Positions 54,922 through 63,970 of a DNA stretch of 64,000 nucleotides are shown one piece after another. Made by a program: the position numbers and the translations under genes. Position 1 is the stretch's first letter; each line of letters starts with the position of its first letter. The stretch is from the NCBI RefSeq assembly GCF_040105385.1, contig NZ_JBEDNQ010000012.1, forward strand, positions 227,249 to 291,248, given 5' to 3'. The notes beneath the pieces were generated by a model. It saw only the letters and a list, made by a program, of their open reading frames with translations. It was not told the DNA's origin and did not search any database. Source of the stretch: Pseudonocardia nematodicida. Lineage in GTDB: Bacteria; Actinomycetota; Actinomycetes; Mycobacteriales; Pseudonocardiaceae.

Positions 54922-57498
54922 TCACCCGTCGCCGTCGTCGTCGACCTCGCGCCCGTCGGCGGTGCCCCCGCCGCGGATCAGGTGCAGCGCGCCCTCCAGC
55001 TCGTCCGGCTTCACCAGGACGTCGCGCGCCTTCGATCCCTCCGAGGGCCCGACGATGTGCCGGGTCTCCAGCAGGTCCATCAGCCGGCCCGCCTTCGCGA
55101 ACCCGACGCGGAGCTTGCGCTGCAGCATCGACGTCGACCCGAACTGCGAGGTCACGATCAGCTCGGCGGCCTGCAGCAGCAGGTCGAGGTCGTCGCCGAT
55201 GTCGGCGTCGATCTCCTTCGCCTCGCCGGCCTTCTGCGCGGTGACGCCCTCGGTGTAGCTGGGCTCGGCCTGCTCCTTGGTGAACGCGACGACCTTGGAG
55301 ATCTCGTCGTCGTCGACGAACGCGCCCTGCATCCGGACCGGCTTGCCCGCGCCCATCGGCAGGTACAGCGAGTCGCCCATGCCGATCAGCTTCTCGGCGC
55401 CGGGCTGGTCGAGGATGACGCGGCTGTCGGTCAGCGACGACGTCGCGAACGCCAGTCTGGACGGGACGTTCGTCTTGATCAGACCGGTGACGACGTCCAC
55501 CGACGGCCGCTGGGTCGCCAGGATCAGGTGGATCCCGGCCGCACGGGCCTTCTGGGTGATCCGGACGATCGCGTCCTCGACGTCACGCGGGGCGGTCATC
55601 ATGAGGTCGGCGAGCTCGTCGACGATGCACATGATGTACGGGTAGGGCCGGTACACCCGCTCGGAGCCGGGCGGCGCGGTGATCTCGCCGGAGCGGACCT
55701 TGCGGTTGAAGTCGTCGACGTGCCGGACCCGGTTGGCCTGCATGTCCTGGTAGCGCTGCTCCATCTCCTCGACCAGCCAGGCCAGCGCCGCGGCGGCCTT
55801 CTTCGGCTGGGTGATGATGGGCGTGATCAGGTGCGGGATGCCCTCGTACGGGGTCAGCTCGACCATCTTCGGGTCGATCAGGATCATCCGGACCTCGTCC
55901 GGGGTGGCCCGGGTCAGCAGCGAGACCAGCATCGAGTTGACGAAGCTGGACTTACCGGAACCGGTGGAGCCCGCGACCAGCAGGTGCGGCATCTTCGCCA
56001 GGTTCGCCACCAGGTAGTGGCCCTCGATGTCCTTGCCCAGCCCGATGCCCATCGGGTGCTGTTCGGTGCGCGCGCTGTTGGACCGCAGCACGTCGCCGAG
56101 CCGGACCATCTCCCGGTCGGTGTTGGGCACCTCGATGCCGACCGCGGACTTGCCCGGGATCGGGGCGAGCAGCCGGACGTTGTCGTTGGCGACGGCGTAG
56201 GCCAGGTTGCGCTGCAGCTGGGTGATCTTCTCGACCTTCACCGCGGGGCCGAGCTCGATCTCGTAGCGGGTGACGGTGGGGCCGCGGGTGAAGCCGGTGA
56301 CCTGGGCGTCGATGTTGAACTGGTCGAGGACGCCGGTGATCGCCTCGATCATCGCGTCGTTCGCGGAGCTGCGGGACTTCGGCGGTGGCCCGGACTCGAG
56401 GGTGTCGGCCGGGGGCAGGACGTACTCGGACTCGCCGACCGGCTCCCGGATCGCCATCGAGAGCTGCTCGCCCTCGCTCGGCGCGGGCGGCGCCTCCTCC
56501 GCGGGAGGGGTCTCGACGACCGGCTTGCGCGGCAACTTCTTCGGCGGCGCCGCGGCGGCCGCGGGCGGCGCGGCGGGGACCCCTTCGACGGACGGGTCCA
56601 CCGGGGCGGGCGCGTGCTCGCCCTCCTCGACCCGGAACGCGTCGGCCTCGGACGACTGCTGACGACGACGGGAGGGCCGGCGGCGTTTCGGGGCCTCCTC
56701 GCCGTTCTCGGCGGCCTCCTTCTCGGCGACCGCGTCGGCGACCGTCCGGGGCTTGTCCTCCTCGGCGTCCTCGTCGTCCTCCGGTGGCAGCTGACCGGTG
56801 AGCCGGCGGAACCGGTCCGGCAGCTCGCGGACCGGGATGCCGGTGACCAGCAGCACCGAGTACAGCGTCAGCAGGACGAGGACCGGCACCGCGGTCCACA
56901 CCGTCAGCCCGGCCTCGAGCGGGGTCCCGGCGAGGTAGCCGATCGCCCCGCCGGCGCCCTGCCAGGCCTCCGGCTCGGTGGGGCCGCCCCGGGCCAGGTG
57001 CACCAGGCCGAGCACGCCGAGCGCGAGCAGCAGCGCCCCGGCCACGATCCGCGGCCGGGCCTCCGGGTGCGCCGGCGTCGTGACGAGCACGACGCCGATC
57101 CCCAGCAGGATCACCGGCAGCAACAGCCCGGCGACGCCCATCACCGCCTGGATGGCGGAGGTGAAGTAGAAGCCGACCGAGCCGCCGGCCTGCCACCACA
57201 GCCCGGCCGCGGCGATCACGGCGAGCACCAGCATGCCGAAGCCGAGCCCGTCGCGGCGGTGCGCGGGGTCGATGTCGCGGGTCCGGCCGACGGCGCGCCC
57301 GGAGGCCCGGAACGTCTTCGCGACCCCGCGGCCGACGGCGTCGATCCCGCGGTCGATCAGGTCCGGGCCCTGGCGCTTCGAGGGCCGGCGGGCGGCGGGT
57401 CGCTTGCGGGACGACGACGCGCGCGACCCGGACCGCCCCGAGCCGCGGCCCGTGGCCGCTCTCGTGGTGGTCCTACCCGTGCCCGTGCGTCCCGCCAT
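54922..57498 (-). CDS. ftsK: DNA translocase FtsK
   Basis: 858 aa. Basic start (MAGRTGTGRTTTRAATGRG) and about four membrane segments (residues 80-210). A linker of about 140 residues is rich in acidic residues and Pro/Ala. The motor has Walker A VAGSTGSGKSSFV, Walker B YIMCIVDELADLMM and ILATQRPSVDVVTG. The gamma domain at the end (TSMLQRKLRVGFAKAGRLMDLLE) recognises polar chromosome sequences. It pumps chromosomal DNA at septation and helps dimer resolution. TACCGT lies 7 nt before the ATG. The 409-bp region upstream holds two long direct repeats. Confidence 0.96.
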   Translation of the reverse strand: MAGRTGTGRTTTRAATGRGSGRSGSRASSSRKRPAARRPSKRQGPDLIDRGIDAVGRGVAKTFRASGRAVGRTRDIDPAHRRDGLGFGMLVLAVIAAAGLWWQAGGSVGFYFTSAIQAVMGVAGLLLPVILLGIGVVLVTTPAHPEARPRIVAGALLLALGVLGLVHLARGGPTEPEAWQGAGGAIGYLAGTPLEAGLTVWTAVPVLVLLTLYSVLLVTGIPVRELPDRFRRLTGQLPPEDDEDAEEDKPRTVADAVAEKEAAENGEEAPKRRRPSRRRQQSSEADAFRVEEGEHAPAPVDPSVEGVPAAPPAAAAAPPKKLPRKPVVETPPAEEAPPAPSEGEQLSMAIREPVGESEYVLPPADTLESGPPPKSRSSANDAMIEAITGVLDQFNIDAQVTGFTRGPTVTRYEIELGPAVKVEKITQLQRNLAYAVANDNVRLLAPIPGKSAVGIEVPNTDREMVRLGDVLRSNSARTEQHPMGIGLGKDIEGHYLVANLAKMPHLLVAGSTGSGKSSFVNSMLVSLLTRATPDEVRMILIDPKMVELTPYEGIPHLITPIITQPKKAAAALAWLVEEMEQRYQDMQANRVRHVDDFNRKVRSGEITAPPGSERVYRPYPYIMCIVDELADLMMTAPRDVEDAIVRITQKARAAGIHLILATQRPSVDVVTGLIKTNVPSRLAFATSSLTDSRVILDQPGAEKLIGMGDSLYLPMGAGKPVRMQGAFVDDDEISKVVAFTKEQAEPSYTEGVTAQKAGEAKEIDADIGDDLDLLLQAAELIVTSQFGSTSMLQRKLRVGFAKAGRLMDLLETRHIVGPSEGSKARDVLVKPDELEGALHLIRGGGTADGREVDDDGDG

Positions 57499-57505
57499 GT
57501 CACAC

Positions 57506-57511
57506 ACGGTA
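57506..57511 (-). promoter_or_regulatory. -10 element for a leaderless message (ftsK)
   Basis: TACCGT on the minus strand, 7 nt before the ATG at 57498. Confidence 0.5.
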
Positions 57512-57617
57512 GCCCGAGATCAAGATCGAACCGGTCAGCGACGCGGCGCGGGCGACGCCACACGCGGCCACCGGCCGCTCCTGCCCGGGGAGCGGTACCC
57601 GCTCCCCCTGTGGCGGC

Positions 57618-57699
57618 CCGGCCCGCCCACCATGATCGCTACGTCGGTACCGATCGGTGCCGGCCCTGGCACCATTCGGCACCCGGAGGGTGATCACCG
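57618..57699. repeat. 82-bp direct repeat, copy 1, upstream of ftsK
   Basis: Copies 57618-57699 and 57723-57804 are 105 bp apart and differ at about 9 of 82 positions. Each contains CGATCGGTGCCGGCCCTGGC unchanged, an inner GGTaCC/GGTgCC inverted pattern, and ends TGATCACCG. The rest of 57499-57907 contains no convincing gene; a minus-strand frame through both copies would encode 35-residue repeats, since the period is a multiple of 3. Confidence 0.8.
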
Positions 57700-57722
57700 A
57701 GGTCCGTCGCCGGTCCTGGTCG

Positions 57723-57804
57723 CCGGCCCGCCCGTCATGATCGCCACATCGGTGCCGATCGGTGCCGGCCCTGGCACCGTTCGGCACCGGAAAGGTGATC
57801 ACCG
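57723..57804. repeat. 82-bp direct repeat, copy 2, upstream of ftsK
   Basis: Second copy of the unit starting at 57618. The identical core spans the central inverted repeat; substitutions lie mainly at the edges. Confidence 0.8.
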
Positions 57805-57907
57805 GCTCCGGTCCGGCCGGCGTCCCGGCCACTGCACCGGACGGTGCCGCTCGTGGCCGGCCGCGCCGGGCGCCGGGCGCCGCACCCGGGCGACCGGCGC
57901 CGTGGGA

Positions 57908-59662
57908 TCAGACGGCGATGACCGTCGGGACGATCATCGGGCGGCGCCGGTAGGTCTCCGACACCCAGCGCCCGACGACCCGTCGCACACCCTGGGCGAT
58001 GCGGTGCGGATCGGACACGCCCTCGTTCTCCAGCCGGGACAGCTCGTCCTCGACCAGCGACTGCGCCGCGTCGAGCGCCTTGGGGTCGTCGGAGAAGCCG
58101 CGCCCGGACAGCGTCGGCCGGGACAGCGCCCGCCCCGTCTTGTGGTCGATCGCCACGTTGATCGCGATGAAGCCGCCCTCGCCGAGCGCGATGCGGTCAC
58201 CGAGGGTGGTCTCGCCGACGTCGCCGACCGACAGGCCGTCGACGTACACCTGACCGACCTCGACCCGCCCGGTGATCGCGGCCCGGCCGTCGACCAGGTC
58301 GACGACCACGCCGTTCTCGGCGATGACCACCGACTCCTCGGGCACGCCGGTCTTGCGCGCGAGCGCGGCGTTGGCGCGCAGGTGCCGCCACTCGCCGTGC
58401 ACCGGCATGACGTTGGACGGCCGCACCGCGTTGTAGAGGAACAGCAGCTCACCGGCCGGGGCGTGCCCGGAGACGTGCACCTTGGCGTTGCCCTGGTGGA
58501 CCACGGTGGCGCCGAGCCGGGTCAGGCCGTTGATCACCGCGAAGACCGCGGTCTCGTTGCCCGGGATCAGCGAGCTGGCCAGGATGATCGTGTCGTCCGG
58601 GCGGATGGTGATGCTGCGGTGGTCGCCGCGGGCCATCCGGGACAGCGCCGCCAGCGGCTCGCCCTGCGAGCCGGTGGAGACGAGCACGAGCTTCTCGTCG
58701 GGCAGCCGCATCGCCTCGTCGATGTCGACGAGCAGGCCGTCCGGGATCCTCAGCAGCGAGTGGTCGTCGGCCAGGCCCATGTTGCGGACCATCGACCTGC
58801 CGGTCAGGCAGACCTTGCGGCCGTGCGCGTGCGCGGCGTCGAGGACCTGCTGGACGCGGTGCACGTGGCTGGCGAAGCAGGCCAGGATGATCCGCGACGG
58901 CGACCGGCGGACCAGGTCGGAGATGACCGGCCCGATGTCGGCCTCCGGGGTGACGAAACCGGGGACCTCGGCGTTCGTGGAGTCGACCAGGAACAGGTCG
59001 ACGCCCTCCTCGCCGAGCCGGGAGAACCCGGCCAGGTCGGTCAGCCGGCCGTCCAGCGGGAGCTGGTCGAGCTTGATGTCACCGGTGTGCAGCAGCAGCC
59101 CGGCCGGCGTGCGGATCGCGACCGCGACCGCGTCCGGGATGGAGTGGTTGACCGCGAAGTACTCGCAGTCCCAGCCACCGTGCGAGACGCGGTCGCCCTC
59201 GGAGACCTCCTGCAGGTGCGGGGTCAGGCGGTGCTCCTTGCACTTGGCCGCGACCAGGGCCAGCGTGAACCGGGAACCGACGACCGGCAGGTCGGGGCGC
59301 ATCCGCAGCAGCCACGGCACGGCACCGATGTGGTCCTCGTGGCCGTGGGTGAGCACGATCGCGTCGATGTCGTCGAGCCGGTCCTCGATGGCCCGGAAGT
59401 CGGGCAGGATCAGGTCGACGCCGGGCGAGTCGTCGGACGGGAACAGCACGCCGCAGTCGACGACCAGCAACCGCCCGTCGTACTCGAACACGGTCATGTT
59501 CCGGCCGACCTCGCCGATGCCGCCGAGCGCGAAGGTCCGCAGGCCGCCCTTCGCGAGCGCGGGCGGTGGACCCTCGGGCAGCTCCGGGCGGTCGATCTTC
59601 TCGGGTGGGGCGCTCAGGGACCGGCCAGGACGGTTGCGGCGGTCGTTGCGCTGGGGGCTCAC
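57908..59662 (-). CDS. rnj: Ribonuclease J
   Basis: A 584-aa metallo-beta-lactamase-fold RNase. Metal ligands are in LTHGHEDHIGAVPWLL, FAVNHSIPD and HTGDIKLDQLP; beta-CASP motifs are in FLVDSTNAEVPG, ILACFASHVHRVQQ and HVSGHAPAGEL; MPVHGEWRHL carries the last His. The C-terminal domain (residues 470-584) is conserved. It processes and degrades RNA with exo- and endonuclease activity. The GTG at 59662 is the first start before a basic, disordered N-terminus. It lies between dapA and ftsK on the same strand, as in other actinobacteria. Confidence 0.95.
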   Translation of the reverse strand: MSPQRNDRRNRPGRSLSAPPEKIDRPELPEGPPPALAKGGLRTFALGGIGEVGRNMTVFEYDGRLLVVDCGVLFPSDDSPGVDLILPDFRAIEDRLDDIDAIVLTHGHEDHIGAVPWLLRMRPDLPVVGSRFTLALVAAKCKEHRLTPHLQEVSEGDRVSHGGWDCEYFAVNHSIPDAVAVAIRTPAGLLLHTGDIKLDQLPLDGRLTDLAGFSRLGEEGVDLFLVDSTNAEVPGFVTPEADIGPVISDLVRRSPSRIILACFASHVHRVQQVLDAAHAHGRKVCLTGRSMVRNMGLADDHSLLRIPDGLLVDIDEAMRLPDEKLVLVSTGSQGEPLAALSRMARGDHRSITIRPDDTIILASSLIPGNETAVFAVINGLTRLGATVVHQGNAKVHVSGHAPAGELLFLYNAVRPSNVMPVHGEWRHLRANAALARKTGVPEESVVIAENGVVVDLVDGRAAITGRVEVGQVYVDGLSVGDVGETTLGDRIALGEGGFIAINVAIDHKTGRALSRPTLSGRGFSDDPKALDAAQSLVEDELSRLENEGVSDPHRIAQGVRRVVGRWVSETYRRRPMIVPTVIAV

Positions 59663-59806
59663 AGGGGTTCGTGCCTCACAGGGTTCGGAGTGGTTCTCGA
59701 TCCCGGCTCTCCCGGGGACCGCGCGACGGTGCGCGGTGTATCGCTCACGTTCAGTATCGACCGCAGAGCTCGCTCAGGCGCGGTGTCGATGCGCCATTCG
59801 CTGCGC

Positions 59807-60835
59807 TCATGTGCGGTGGTAGGCCACTTCGGCACCGAAATCCGTGGCCGTGCGGCCGCCGAGGGCGCCGTGTCCGGTGCGCAGTTCGGGACGTCCGGGC
59901 CGGGCCTGCGGGTCCAGCGCCACCCCGGCGACGGCCAGGTCCCCGGCGATCGCGGCGACCTGCTGCTCGGTCGCGGGCGGCAGCGGGAGCCGGGTGTCGC
60001 CGACGTCGATCCCGCGCAGCCGCAGCGCGGTCTTGGCGAACACCGCCCCGCCGACCCGCCCCATCCCCCGGATCACCGGGAGCATCGCGTAGTGCAGCGC
60101 GCGGGCCCGCTGGTGCTCACCGGCGTGGTAGGCGTCGAGCATCGCGCGCAGCCGGTCGGCGACCACGTGCCCGATCACCGACACGAAGCCGACCGCCCCG
60201 ACCGACAGCCAGGGCAGGTTCACCGGGTCGTCGCCGGAGTAGTACGCCAGCGTCGTCGTGGCCAGCACCTCGGTGCCGACGCGCAGGTCGTTGCGGGCGT
60301 CCTTGACCGCGACGATCCGGTTGTGCTGGGCCAGGCGCTGGAACGTCTCGACGTCGATCCCGATCACGCTGCGCGGCGGGATGTCGTAGAGCATCACCGG
60401 CAGGTCGGTGGCGTCGGCGACCGCGGTGAAGTGCGCGACCAGGCCCTCCTGCGGCGGCCGCGAGTAGTACGGCGTGACCACCAGCAGGCCGTGCGCGCCG
60501 GCCGTCTCGGCGGCGCGGGCCAGCTCGATCGAGTGCGCGGTGTCGTAGGTCCCGGCGCCGCTGACGACGGTCGCCCGGTCCCCGACCGCGGAGACCACCG
60601 CGCGGATCAGCTCCTGCTTCTCCCGGTCCGAGGTCGTCGGGCCCTCGCCGGTGGTGCCGTTGACGACGAGACCGTCGTTGCCCAGGTCCACCAGGTGCGT
60701 GGCGAGCTCCTCGGCCTTGCCGAGATCGAGCTCACCGTCGGCGTCGAACGGGGTCACCATCGCGGTGAGGACCTCGCCGAACGGGCGGCGCGGCGGGTGC
60801 TGCCCCGCCGGTGCGGTCAAGGCGCCGGGTTCCAT
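59807..60835 (-). CDS. dapA: 4-hydroxy-tetrahydrodipicolinate synthase
   Basis: A 342-aa TIM-barrel aldolase of lysine/diaminopimelate synthesis. It has GTTGEGPTTSDREK, catalytic Tyr in VVTPYYSRPPQEG, and the Schiff-base Lys in IVAVKDARNDL. About 40 residues beyond the usual end (ALDPQARPGRPELRTGHG...) form a C-terminal extension. The ATG at 60835 has TACCGT 6 nt upstream. It condenses pyruvate and aspartate semialdehyde. Confidence 0.95.
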   Translation of the reverse strand: MEPGALTAPAGQHPPRRPFGEVLTAMVTPFDADGELDLGKAEELATHLVDLGNDGLVVNGTTGEGPTTSDREKQELIRAVVSAVGDRATVVSGAGTYDTAHSIELARAAETAGAHGLLVVTPYYSRPPQEGLVAHFTAVADATDLPVMLYDIPPRSVIGIDVETFQRLAQHNRIVAVKDARNDLRVGTEVLATTTLAYYSGDDPVNLPWLSVGAVGFVSVIGHVVADRLRAMLDAYHAGEHQRARALHYAMLPVIRGMGRVGGAVFAKTALRLRGIDVGDTRLPLPPATEQQVAAIAGDLAVAGVALDPQARPGRPELRTGHGALGGRTATDFGAEVAYHRT

Positions 60836-60841
60836 GGGAGG

Positions 60842-60847
60842 ACGGTA
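60842..60847 (-). promoter_or_regulatory. -10 element for a leaderless message (dapA)
   Basis: TACCGT on the minus strand, 6 nt before the ATG at 60835. Confidence 0.5.
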
Positions 60848-60881
60848 CCGCTCCCCCACCTCGGTCCGGCCGCGGAGCGGG

Positions 60882-61508
60882 TCAGATCCCGAGCGTCGCG
60901 GAACGGTAGGACTCGACGTCGGCGGGCAGGCCCTCGATCTCCACCCGGGCGGCGTCCCGGCCGAACGCGTGCAGCACCAGCTCGGACGGCTCACCGACCA
61001 CCGTGACCAGGCCGTACCCGGTGGCGACGACCTGGGTCGCGCCCTCCGGGCGGCGGAGCACCACACCGACCGGGCTCTTGCGCCACAGCAGGCGCGCCTG
61101 CGCCGAGAGCAGCGTCCAGAGCCGGCCGTCGCGCTCCGGGTCGGACGGGCGGGGTTCCCAGCCGGGCTCGCCGCGGCGCAGGTCCTCGTGGTGCACGAAG
61201 AACTCGGCGCCGTTGGCGATCTCGTCGACCTTCCCGACCCGGAACGGCGACCAGGCCGGCGGGCCCTTGCGCAGGTCGTCGATCATGTTCGGCCACGCCT
61301 CCGAGGCGTACGAGCTCATCGCCTTCTCGGTGACCGAGGACAGCGCCGGCACGACGGCCCCGGCCGCGCTCCACGGCTGGCGCTCCCGCACCAGCAGGTG
61401 GGTGAGCAGGTCACGGGCGTTCCAGCCCTCGCACAGGGTCGGGCGGTCCGGACCGGACCGCTCGAACTCGTCGCAGATGGCGGCACGTTCGTCGATGGCG
61501 AGGCTCAC
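60882..61508 (-). CDS. TIGR03085 family metal-binding protein
   Basis: A 208-aa DinB/maleylpyruvate-isomerase-like helical protein. The metal-ligand His residues lie in TLCEGWNARDLLTHLLVRERQPW and NGAEFFVHHEDLRRGEPGWEPR, the family hallmark. The C-terminal part (GEPSELVLHAFGRDAARVEIEG) is the MDMPI-type domain. The function is unknown; related actinobacterial enzymes use mycothiol. The GTG at 61508 has TACGTT 7 nt upstream. It is followed by dapA on the same strand, but dapA has its own promoter. Confidence 0.92.
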   Translation of the reverse strand: MSLAIDERAAICDEFERSGPDRPTLCEGWNARDLLTHLLVRERQPWSAAGAVVPALSSVTEKAMSSYASEAWPNMIDDLRKGPPAWSPFRVGKVDEIANGAEFFVHHEDLRRGEPGWEPRPSDPERDGRLWTLLSAQARLLWRKSPVGVVLRRPEGATQVVATGYGLVTVVGEPSELVLHAFGRDAARVEIEGLPADVESYRSATLGI

Positions 61509-61515
61509 CGGGCCG

Positions 61516-61521
61516 AACGTA
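61516..61521 (-). promoter_or_regulatory. -10 element for a leaderless message (TIGR03085 gene)
   Basis: TACGTT on the minus strand, 7 nt before the GTG at 61508. Confidence 0.5.
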
Positions 61522-61679
61522 CCCACCGCGGCCCCGGCGCGCTGTCCGACGCACCGCCACCCAGGACGGTCGACAGATCGACCGGCGCCCGACGCCGTCC
61601 TGTAGCCGGTGATACAGATCCCCCGGGTCCGGGTCCGCATACTCCGCTCGCCGGAGACGATCTCGACGAGGAGAGTCCT

Positions 61680-62996
61680 GTGACCCACGCCGCTGCGGAG
61701 AAACCACCGAGGTCGATGCGCCGGATCGCGCTCGCGAGCATGACCGGCACGGTGATCGAGTTCTACGACTTCTTCATCTACGGCACCGCCGCCGCGCTGG
61801 TGTTCAACGTCGTCTTCTTCCCCGAGCTCGGCGCCGCGGCGGGCACCGCACTGGCGCTGGCGACGTTCGGTGTCGCGTTCGTGGCACGCCCCTTCGGTTC
61901 GATCCTCTTCGGACACTTCGGGGACCGTCTCGGCCGCAAGGGGACGCTGGTCACCACGCTGCTGCTGATGGGCTTCTCGACGCTGGCGATCGGCCTGTTG
62001 CCGACCACCGGGACGATCGGCGTGCTGGCCCCGGTCCTGCTCGTGGTCCTGCGGATCCTGCAGGGGCTCGCGGTCGGCGGCGAGTGGGCGGGCGCGACCC
62101 TGCTCACCGCGGAGAACGCGCCGGTCAAGGCCCGCGGGAAGTACGCGCTCTACCCGCAGCTCGGTCCCTCGGTGGCGTTCGCGCTGGCGTCGGCGACGTT
62201 CCTGACCACGGCGCTGACCATGAGCAACGAGGCGTTCGTGGCCTGGGGCTGGCGGGTCCCGTTCATCGCCTCGGTGCTGCTGGTCGGCGTCGGGCTCTAC
62301 GTGCGGCTCGCGCTGGAGGAGACCTCGTCCTTCACCAGGTCGAAGCCGGCGAAGGGGGCCGGAAAGCTGCCGATCGCCGAGGTGTTCGCGACCCGGTCGC
62401 GCGCGGTGCTGCTCGGCGCCGGTTCCACCACCGCGGTGTTCGCCTTCTTCTACATCGGCGTCACCTACCTGACCAGCTACGGGACCCAGCAGATGGGCCT
62501 GCCGCGGCCGACCGTGCTGGCGATGGGCATCCTCGGCGGCACCGTGTTCGCGTGTACGACGATCTTCGGCGCGATCTGGTCCGACCGGATCGGCCGTCGG
62601 CGGATGGTCGTCCTCGGCAACATCGCCTCGGTGGGCGCCGGGATCGTCGCGTTCCCGATCATCGACATCGGCACCGCCTGGTCGTTCGGCCTCGGGCTGT
62701 GCGTCGTGCTCGGCGTGGTCGGGTTCGCCTACGGCCCGATCGGCGCGCAGCTGCCCGAGCTCTTCCCGACCCGGTTCCGCTACACCGGCGCCGGCATCGC
62801 CTACAACCTCGCCGGGGTGCTCGGCGGCGGCGTCGTCCCGCTGATCTCGGCGGCCGTCGTCCCGATCTGGGGCAGCCTGGCGATCGGGTTGCTGCTCGCC
62901 GGGGTCTCGCTGCTCAGCCTGGTCTGCACGCTGGCCCTGCCGCACACCGACGCGAGCTCCCTGGCCGCCCAGGACGCCGAGCTCGCGACCACCTGA
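61680..62996 (+). CDS. MFS transporter, metabolite:H+ symporter (MHS) family
   Basis: 438 aa, twelve membrane segments. MHS marks are IALASMTGTVIEFYDFFIYGTAAALVF, the loop GHFGDRLGRKGTLV, RILQGLAVGGEWAGATLL and, in the second half, WSDRIGRRRMVVLGN. Family members import shikimate, proline/betaine, alpha-ketoglutarate or aromatic acids; the substrate cannot be chosen here. The GTG at 61680 follows GAGGAGA. An inverted CTGTA/TACAG (about 61600-61618) lies upstream. Confidence 0.92.
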   Translation: MTHAAAEKPPRSMRRIALASMTGTVIEFYDFFIYGTAAALVFNVVFFPELGAAAGTALALATFGVAFVARPFGSILFGHFGDRLGRKGTLVTTLLLMGFSTLAIGLLPTTGTIGVLAPVLLVVLRILQGLAVGGEWAGATLLTAENAPVKARGKYALYPQLGPSVAFALASATFLTTALTMSNEAFVAWGWRVPFIASVLLVGVGLYVRLALEETSSFTRSKPAKGAGKLPIAEVFATRSRAVLLGAGSTTAVFAFFYIGVTYLTSYGTQQMGLPRPTVLAMGILGGTVFACTTIFGAIWSDRIGRRRMVVLGNIASVGAGIVAFPIIDIGTAWSFGLGLCVVLGVVGFAYGPIGAQLPELFPTRFRYTGAGIAYNLAGVLGGGVVPLISAAVVPIWGSLAIGLLLAGVSLLSLVCTLALPHTDASSLAAQDAELATT

Positions 62997-63166
62997 TCCC
63001 CTCCCGCTCCCGGCGGGTCCGGGGGCCGGTTCCGGTCCGTCGACGACGCCCGGGGCGCGGCCCGGCGGGTCGCGCCCCCGAGCAGGTTCCGGTCCTCCGC
63101 CGACCCGGCTACCGTCGCGTCCGAACGGGCGACGACGGCGTCGCCCGCGGTGGAGGCGAGGAACGC

Positions 63167-63913
63167 GTGACGGCAGGGGCGGCGAGCGGGCCGGAGGCAC
63201 GCGGGGCCGCCTCCGCCCCCGCCGCCACCTCTGTCCCCGACGCGGCACCCGTGTCGCCGTTCCTGACCGGCCCGGCCGACGACCGCACCGCGGCGCTCCT
63301 GGCCGGGCTCGGCACGTCGCGGCGCTACGCCCGCGGCGAGCACGTCTACCGGCAGGGTGAGCGGTCCACCCGCTTCCACCTCGTCGTCTCCGGCCGGGTC
63401 CGGATCTACCTGCACCGGCCCGACGGCACCGAGCGCTCGCTGGCCTACGCCGAGCCGGGCTCGAGCATCGGCGAGGCGGCCTGCCTGGACGGCCGGCCCC
63501 GGCACCTCGGCGCCGTGACCACCCAGCCCTCGGAGATCGTCGCGATCACCCGCGACGCACTGCTGGGTGCGGACCGCGAGCTGCTGCTGGAGATCACCCG
63601 CCGGATCGCCTACAAGCAGCGCGTCATGCAGCTGCACGTCCTCATCGAGGGCCTGCCCGCCCGGGAGCGGGTGATCCTGCTGCTCGGACAGCTCGTCGAG
63701 GCCTACGGGGAGGTCGCGCTCGACACGACCACCCGGCTCTCGATCCGGCCCGCCGTCGACGAGCTGGCGCTCCTGGTCGGGCTGACCCGGGTCACCATGA
63801 GCCGGGAGCTGTCCCGGCTGGTCGCCGAGGGCCTGGTGCAGAAGGAGGGCCGCAGCATCGTCGTGCGGGACCTGCCGGCGTTGCGGCGCCGGGTGCACGC
63901 CGTCCTGGCGTGA
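63167..63913 (+). CDS. Crp/Fnr family transcriptional regulator
   Basis: 248 aa. After a 30-residue Ala-rich disordered start comes a cyclic-nucleotide-binding beta roll (RYARGEHVYRQGERSTRFHLVVSGRVRIYLHRPDGTERSLAYAEPGSSIGEAACLDGRPR), a dimer helix and a Crp-type winged helix (DELALLVGLTRVTMSRELSRLVAEGLVQKEGRSIVV). The FGE-R-x-A motif of cAMP binding is only partly conserved (SIGEAACLDG), so cAMP binding is uncertain; no Cys cluster for Fe-S is present. GGAGGCGAGGA precedes the GTG at 63167. Confidence 0.92.
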   Translation: MTAGAASGPEARGAASAPAATSVPDAAPVSPFLTGPADDRTAALLAGLGTSRRYARGEHVYRQGERSTRFHLVVSGRVRIYLHRPDGTERSLAYAEPGSSIGEAACLDGRPRHLGAVTTQPSEIVAITRDALLGADRELLLEITRRIAYKQRVMQLHVLIEGLPARERVILLLGQLVEAYGEVALDTTTRLSIRPAVDELALLVGLTRVTMSRELSRLVAEGLVQKEGRSIVVRDLPALRRRVHAVLA

Positions 63914-63970
63914 GGCCGCGCGGCGCCTCGTCACCGTCCGCAGCCGTGCCGCCACCCGCCCACCCGCCCA

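Noticed and set aside
57500..57832. A 110-aa minus-strand frame with 35-residue repeats
   Set aside because: It simply reads the 105-bp DNA repeats; there is no ribosome-binding site, family match or plausible fold.
57233..61006. A 3.8-kb plus-strand open frame across rnj and dapA
   Set aside because: It is the antisense shadow of two clear enzymes and has no recognisable domain.
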